The translations under genes were made by a program, and so were the position numbers. Positions 61,647 to 64,000 of a stretch of 64,000 nt of DNA are shown one piece after another (position 1 is the first letter of the stretch; every line of letters starts with the position of its first letter). This DNA is from an uncultured Ignavibacteria bacterium (GTDB taxonomy: Bacteria; Bacteroidota; Ignavibacteria; Tepidaquicellales; Tepidaquicellaceae), in NCBI GenBank assembly GCA_937974175.1, contig CALJIG010000027.1, positions 1-64,000 on the forward strand, given 5' to 3'. Below the pieces are notes generated by a model. That model was not told the origin of the DNA. It saw only the letters and a program-made list of their open reading frames with translations, and did not search any database.

Positions 61647-62969
61647 ATGGCAGTAGAAAAATTTAAGCAATTAGAAAAACCTGTTCACACTCAGAAGTTC
61701 AAAAACCGAAGAGGGCTGAACTGGATTACTCTCGGATTAACATATGCAGCAATGTATATGGCGCGATATAATTTTGGTTTTGCTAATAAAGAGCTTTCTG
61801 ATACATTTGGATTTTCAAAGACAGAGATAGGTACTATTATTACTGTCAGCACACTTGTTTACGGACTATCAGCAATTTTTAACGGACCGATTGCAGATAG
61901 ATGGGGCGGCAGACGCGCAATGATTACCGGCGCTGTAGGAGCCTGTGTTTTCAATTTTGCCTTTGGAATGGCTGCTTACATGGGATTTTTAGGAACAGGC
62001 ACTGTGCTGCTGATGTACCTTGCAACAGCCTGGACTTTGAATCAATATTTTCAATCTTACAGTGCTCTTGCTCTAATAAAAGTAAATGCGGGATGGTTTC
62101 ATGTAAGTGAGAGGGGAGTGTTTTCTGCCATATTCGGTTCGATAATTCAAAGCGGAAGAGCATTTGTTTATTTTTTGATGACTGTTCCTTTTGTAGTTTT
62201 TCTTCCATGGCAGTGGAAATTTTTCCTGCCTGCAATAATCGTAGGTGTATTCGCTATACTCACTTATTTTATTGTAAAAGATTCACCCAAAGAAGCAGGT
62301 CTTGGCGACTTTGATCCTCAGGATGCAACAAGCGGTGATACAGAAACAATTACTCTTAAATATGTAGCAAAAAAAGTTTTCACAAATCCTATTGCAATTA
62401 CAATAGCTGCTGCGGAGTTTTGTACAGGGCTGGTGCGTAAAGGATTTGAAGAATGGTTTCCGCGCTATATGCAGGAAACACAAAATCTTACATTAGATAA
62501 TCCTATATTTCAAAGAAATGCTTTTGCAATAGTACTTGCGGGAATTGCCGGTGCGTTTATAGCCGGATTCATGTCAGATAAAGTATTCGCTTCGCGAAGA
62601 CCGCCTGTTGCTTTTATTGGTTATGTGATTCAGATTATAGCACTTGCAATTGTTTCACTTGCCCCGAGTTTAAATGCAATTATCATAGCTTTCGTTCTTA
62701 ATTCTCTTGCTATATCTATGGTTCACTCGATGTTATCCGGTACTGCCTCAATGGATTTTGGAGGTAAACGTGCTGCTGCAACAGCTGCGGGAATGTTTGA
62801 CGGTATGCAATATGTTGGCGGTTCGATTATGGGTGTCGGAGCAGGATGGTTAATTGATACTTATGGCTGGGGAAGCTGGGGACCGAGTATGATAGGATTT
62901 TCTGTTATAGGTGCAATACTAATGTTGAAGCTATGGAATGCAAGACCTAACAAACATGCAGGACATTAA
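61647..62969 (+). CDS. MFS transporter, organophosphate:phosphate antiporter-like
   Basis: A 440-aa inner-membrane transporter with about 12 helices. Features point to the OPA branch (GlpT/UhpT): the helix-1 segment Y-A-A-M-Y-M-A-R-Y-N-F with the key Arg, the loop 2-3 motif G-P-I-A-D-R-W-G-G-R-R, N-A-G-W-F-H-V-S-E-R-G-V-F and K-D-S-P-K-E-A-G. The substrate could be glycerol 3-phosphate or another phosphorylated metabolite, but it is unproven. It follows the deaminase by 19 bp. Confidence 0.88.
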   Translation: MAVEKFKQLEKPVHTQKFKNRRGLNWITLGLTYAAMYMARYNFGFANKELSDTFGFSKTEIGTIITVSTLVYGLSAIFNGPIADRWGGRRAMITGAVGACVFNFAFGMAAYMGFLGTGTVLLMYLATAWTLNQYFQSYSALALIKVNAGWFHVSERGVFSAIFGSIIQSGRAFVYFLMTVPFVVFLPWQWKFFLPAIIVGVFAILTYFIVKDSPKEAGLGDFDPQDATSGDTETITLKYVAKKVFTNPIAITIAAAEFCTGLVRKGFEEWFPRYMQETQNLTLDNPIFQRNAFAIVLAGIAGAFIAGFMSDKVFASRRPPVAFIGYVIQIIALAIVSLAPSLNAIIIAFVLNSLAISMVHSMLSGTASMDFGGKRAAATAAGMFDGMQYVGGSIMGVGAGWLIDTYGWGSWGPSMIGFSVIGAILMLKLWNARPNKHAGH

Positions 62970-63045
62970 TTCGTAATAGAAGTATAACAAAAAATATCTT
63001 CCCGGGCTTGAGGTAAAAATTTTTCAATATTAATCCTATGCCCTT

Positions 63046-64000
63046 ATGAGCTCAATTCAAACACTGATAAATGAAAACAGGTTTTTCATTCCTCCTACTG
63101 AATTAAAAGATAACGCTTATATTCAAGACTACGAAGCAATTTATCAATATTCAATTTCACAACCTGAAAGATTCTGGGAAGGTATAGCCTCGGAATTAGA
63201 ATGGTTCTCCAAATGGGATAAGGTTATGAATTTTAACCCGCCCCACCATCAATGGTTTATCAATGCTAAAACAAATATTACATATAATGCTTTAGACAGG
63301 CATGCAAAAGGTAATTTAAGAAATAAAGTCGCGCTTATATGGTCATCTGAAGATGGGCATGAAAAAATATTTACCTATGACAGATTGCTCAGAAGAGTTT
63401 GTCAGGTAGCCAATGCTTTAAAATCTTTCGGTGTAAAAAAAGGTGACAGAGTAATTATTTATATGCCTTTAACCCCGGAAGGAATCTGTTCGATGTTGGC
63501 GTGCGCAAGAATCGGCGCGATACATTCAGTTGTATATGCCGGCATGGGAGTTAATGCATTAAGATCGCGAATAGAAGATTCGCAGGCAAAAGTTATAATT
63601 TGCTGTGATGTAACATATCGTGGCGGGAAGAGAATTTCTTTAAAATCTATTGTAGATAATGCCGTTGAAGATCTTATGTGTGTAGAAAAAATTATTGTAG
63701 ATAGAAGACAGGAGCCGAAAATTGAATTAAATTCAGAGCGCGAAGTAGATTTTATGGATGCAATTTCCTCGCAGCCGCAATGGTGTGAGCCTGAAGTAAT
63801 GGATGCAGAAGATCCGTTATTTATTCTATACACAAGCGGCACGACAGGAACACCTAAAGGGGTAGTGCATGTTCATGGAGGATATCAGGTCGGTACATAT
63901 TATTTATCTAAAGCTTTCTTTGATATGAAACAGTCAGATATTTTCTGGAGCACTTCTGATATCGGATGGATTGTCGGGCATAGTTATATAGTATATGGTC
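63046..64000 (+). CDS. acs: Acetyl-CoA synthetase-like AMP-forming enzyme (partial)
   Basis: The frame starts at ATG 63046 and runs off the window, giving 318 codons. It begins with the acyl-CoA synthetase N-terminal domain (P-E-R-F-W-E-G-I-A-S-E-L-E-W). T-Y-D-R-L-L-R-R-V-C-Q-V-A-N-A-L and G-D-R-V-I-I-Y-M-P follow, then the P-loop L-Y-T-S-G-T-T-G-T-P-K-G-V-V-H (A3 motif), and W-S-T-S-D-I-G-W-I-V-G-H-S-Y. The last block is characteristic of acetyl- and propionyl-CoA synthetases, which make acyl-CoA and AMP from the acid and ATP. The C-terminal half lies outside the window. Confidence 0.9.
   Translation, partial: MSSIQTLINENRFFIPPTELKDNAYIQDYEAIYQYSISQPERFWEGIASELEWFSKWDKVMNFNPPHHQWFINAKTNITYNALDRHAKGNLRNKVALIWSSEDGHEKIFTYDRLLRRVCQVANALKSFGVKKGDRVIIYMPLTPEGICSMLACARIGAIHSVVYAGMGVNALRSRIEDSQAKVIICCDVTYRGGKRISLKSIVDNAVEDLMCVEKIIVDRRQEPKIELNSEREVDFMDAISSQPQWCEPEVMDAEDPLFILYTSGTTGTPKGVVHVHGGYQVGTYYLSKAFFDMKQSDIFWSTSDIGWIVGHSYIVYG

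Noticed and set aside
63459..63842. A 127-codon minus-strand frame near the window end.
   Set aside because: It is antisense to the conserved acetyl-CoA synthetase coding sequence.

Overview
The window is AT-rich, densely coding chromosomal DNA. It most likely comes from the Ignavibacteria/Kapabacteria side of the FCB (Bacteroidota-Chlorobiota) group. The best evidence is three secreted proteins (40887-42521, 42960-44252, 44290-45600) ending in a type IX secretion sorting domain that opens with an N-Y-P-N-P-F-N-P motif. TonB-dependent receptors, KdsA (so a Kdo-containing outer membrane), lipoproteins and few Shine-Dalgarno sites agree with this. TTG starts are common. No rRNA, tRNA, CRISPR array, insertion sequence or prophage was seen.

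Layout. 1-6278: a 481-aa protein of unknown function, a DUF4159 protein, a repeat-rich gap, then an ABC-transporter operon with His-rich proteins that looks like a metal (zinc) system. 6301-13762: the C-terminal half of a split carbamoyl-phosphate synthase large subunit, ApaG, Tex, two paralogous glycine-rich membrane proteins and a flavin oxidoreductase. 13802-17647: an envelope-stress type two-component system with a Spy/CpxP-like protein, a flavin reductase and an outer-membrane protein. 17762-24499: an rRNA/tRNA methyltransferase, KdsA, a receiver protein, a membrane protein with a spermidine-synthase-like domain, and two overlapping phosphofructokinases with different phosphoryl-donor signatures. 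24813-33569: an amino-acid permease, an alkyltransferase-like protein, a methyltransferase, transaldolase/FSA, a VOC protein, GcvT, ComB and FtsK.

33586-35794 is the most unusual block. It is a tightly coupled cassette of an unknown protein, a class III nucleotide-cyclase-like protein and a Fic protein with its inhibitory motif. 35863-40384 is a tandem duplication of a small membrane protein plus a TonB-dependent receptor; the first receptor copy is a decayed pseudogene. 40887-45600 holds T9SS-exported beta-propeller proteins. 46110-49717 is a mobA-fdhD-formate-dehydrogenase-like operon. 49777-53970 reads deoC, a 52-aa protein, aldehyde dehydrogenase, an outer-membrane protein and two lipoproteins. 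54091-62969 carries an S9 peptidase, a SPOR lipoprotein, carA-folD-prmA-ppx, two cupins, a yeast-type cytosine deaminase and an organophosphate-type MFS transporter. The window ends inside an acetyl-CoA synthetase gene.

Connections. carA here and the half-carB 48 kb away imply that the other half of carB lies outside the window. deoC with aldehyde dehydrogenase gives a deoxyribose to acetaldehyde to acetate route. A near-identical 22-bp inverted-repeat site lies upstream of both the metal ABC operon and the secreted protein at 44290-45600, which suggests one regulator controls both.
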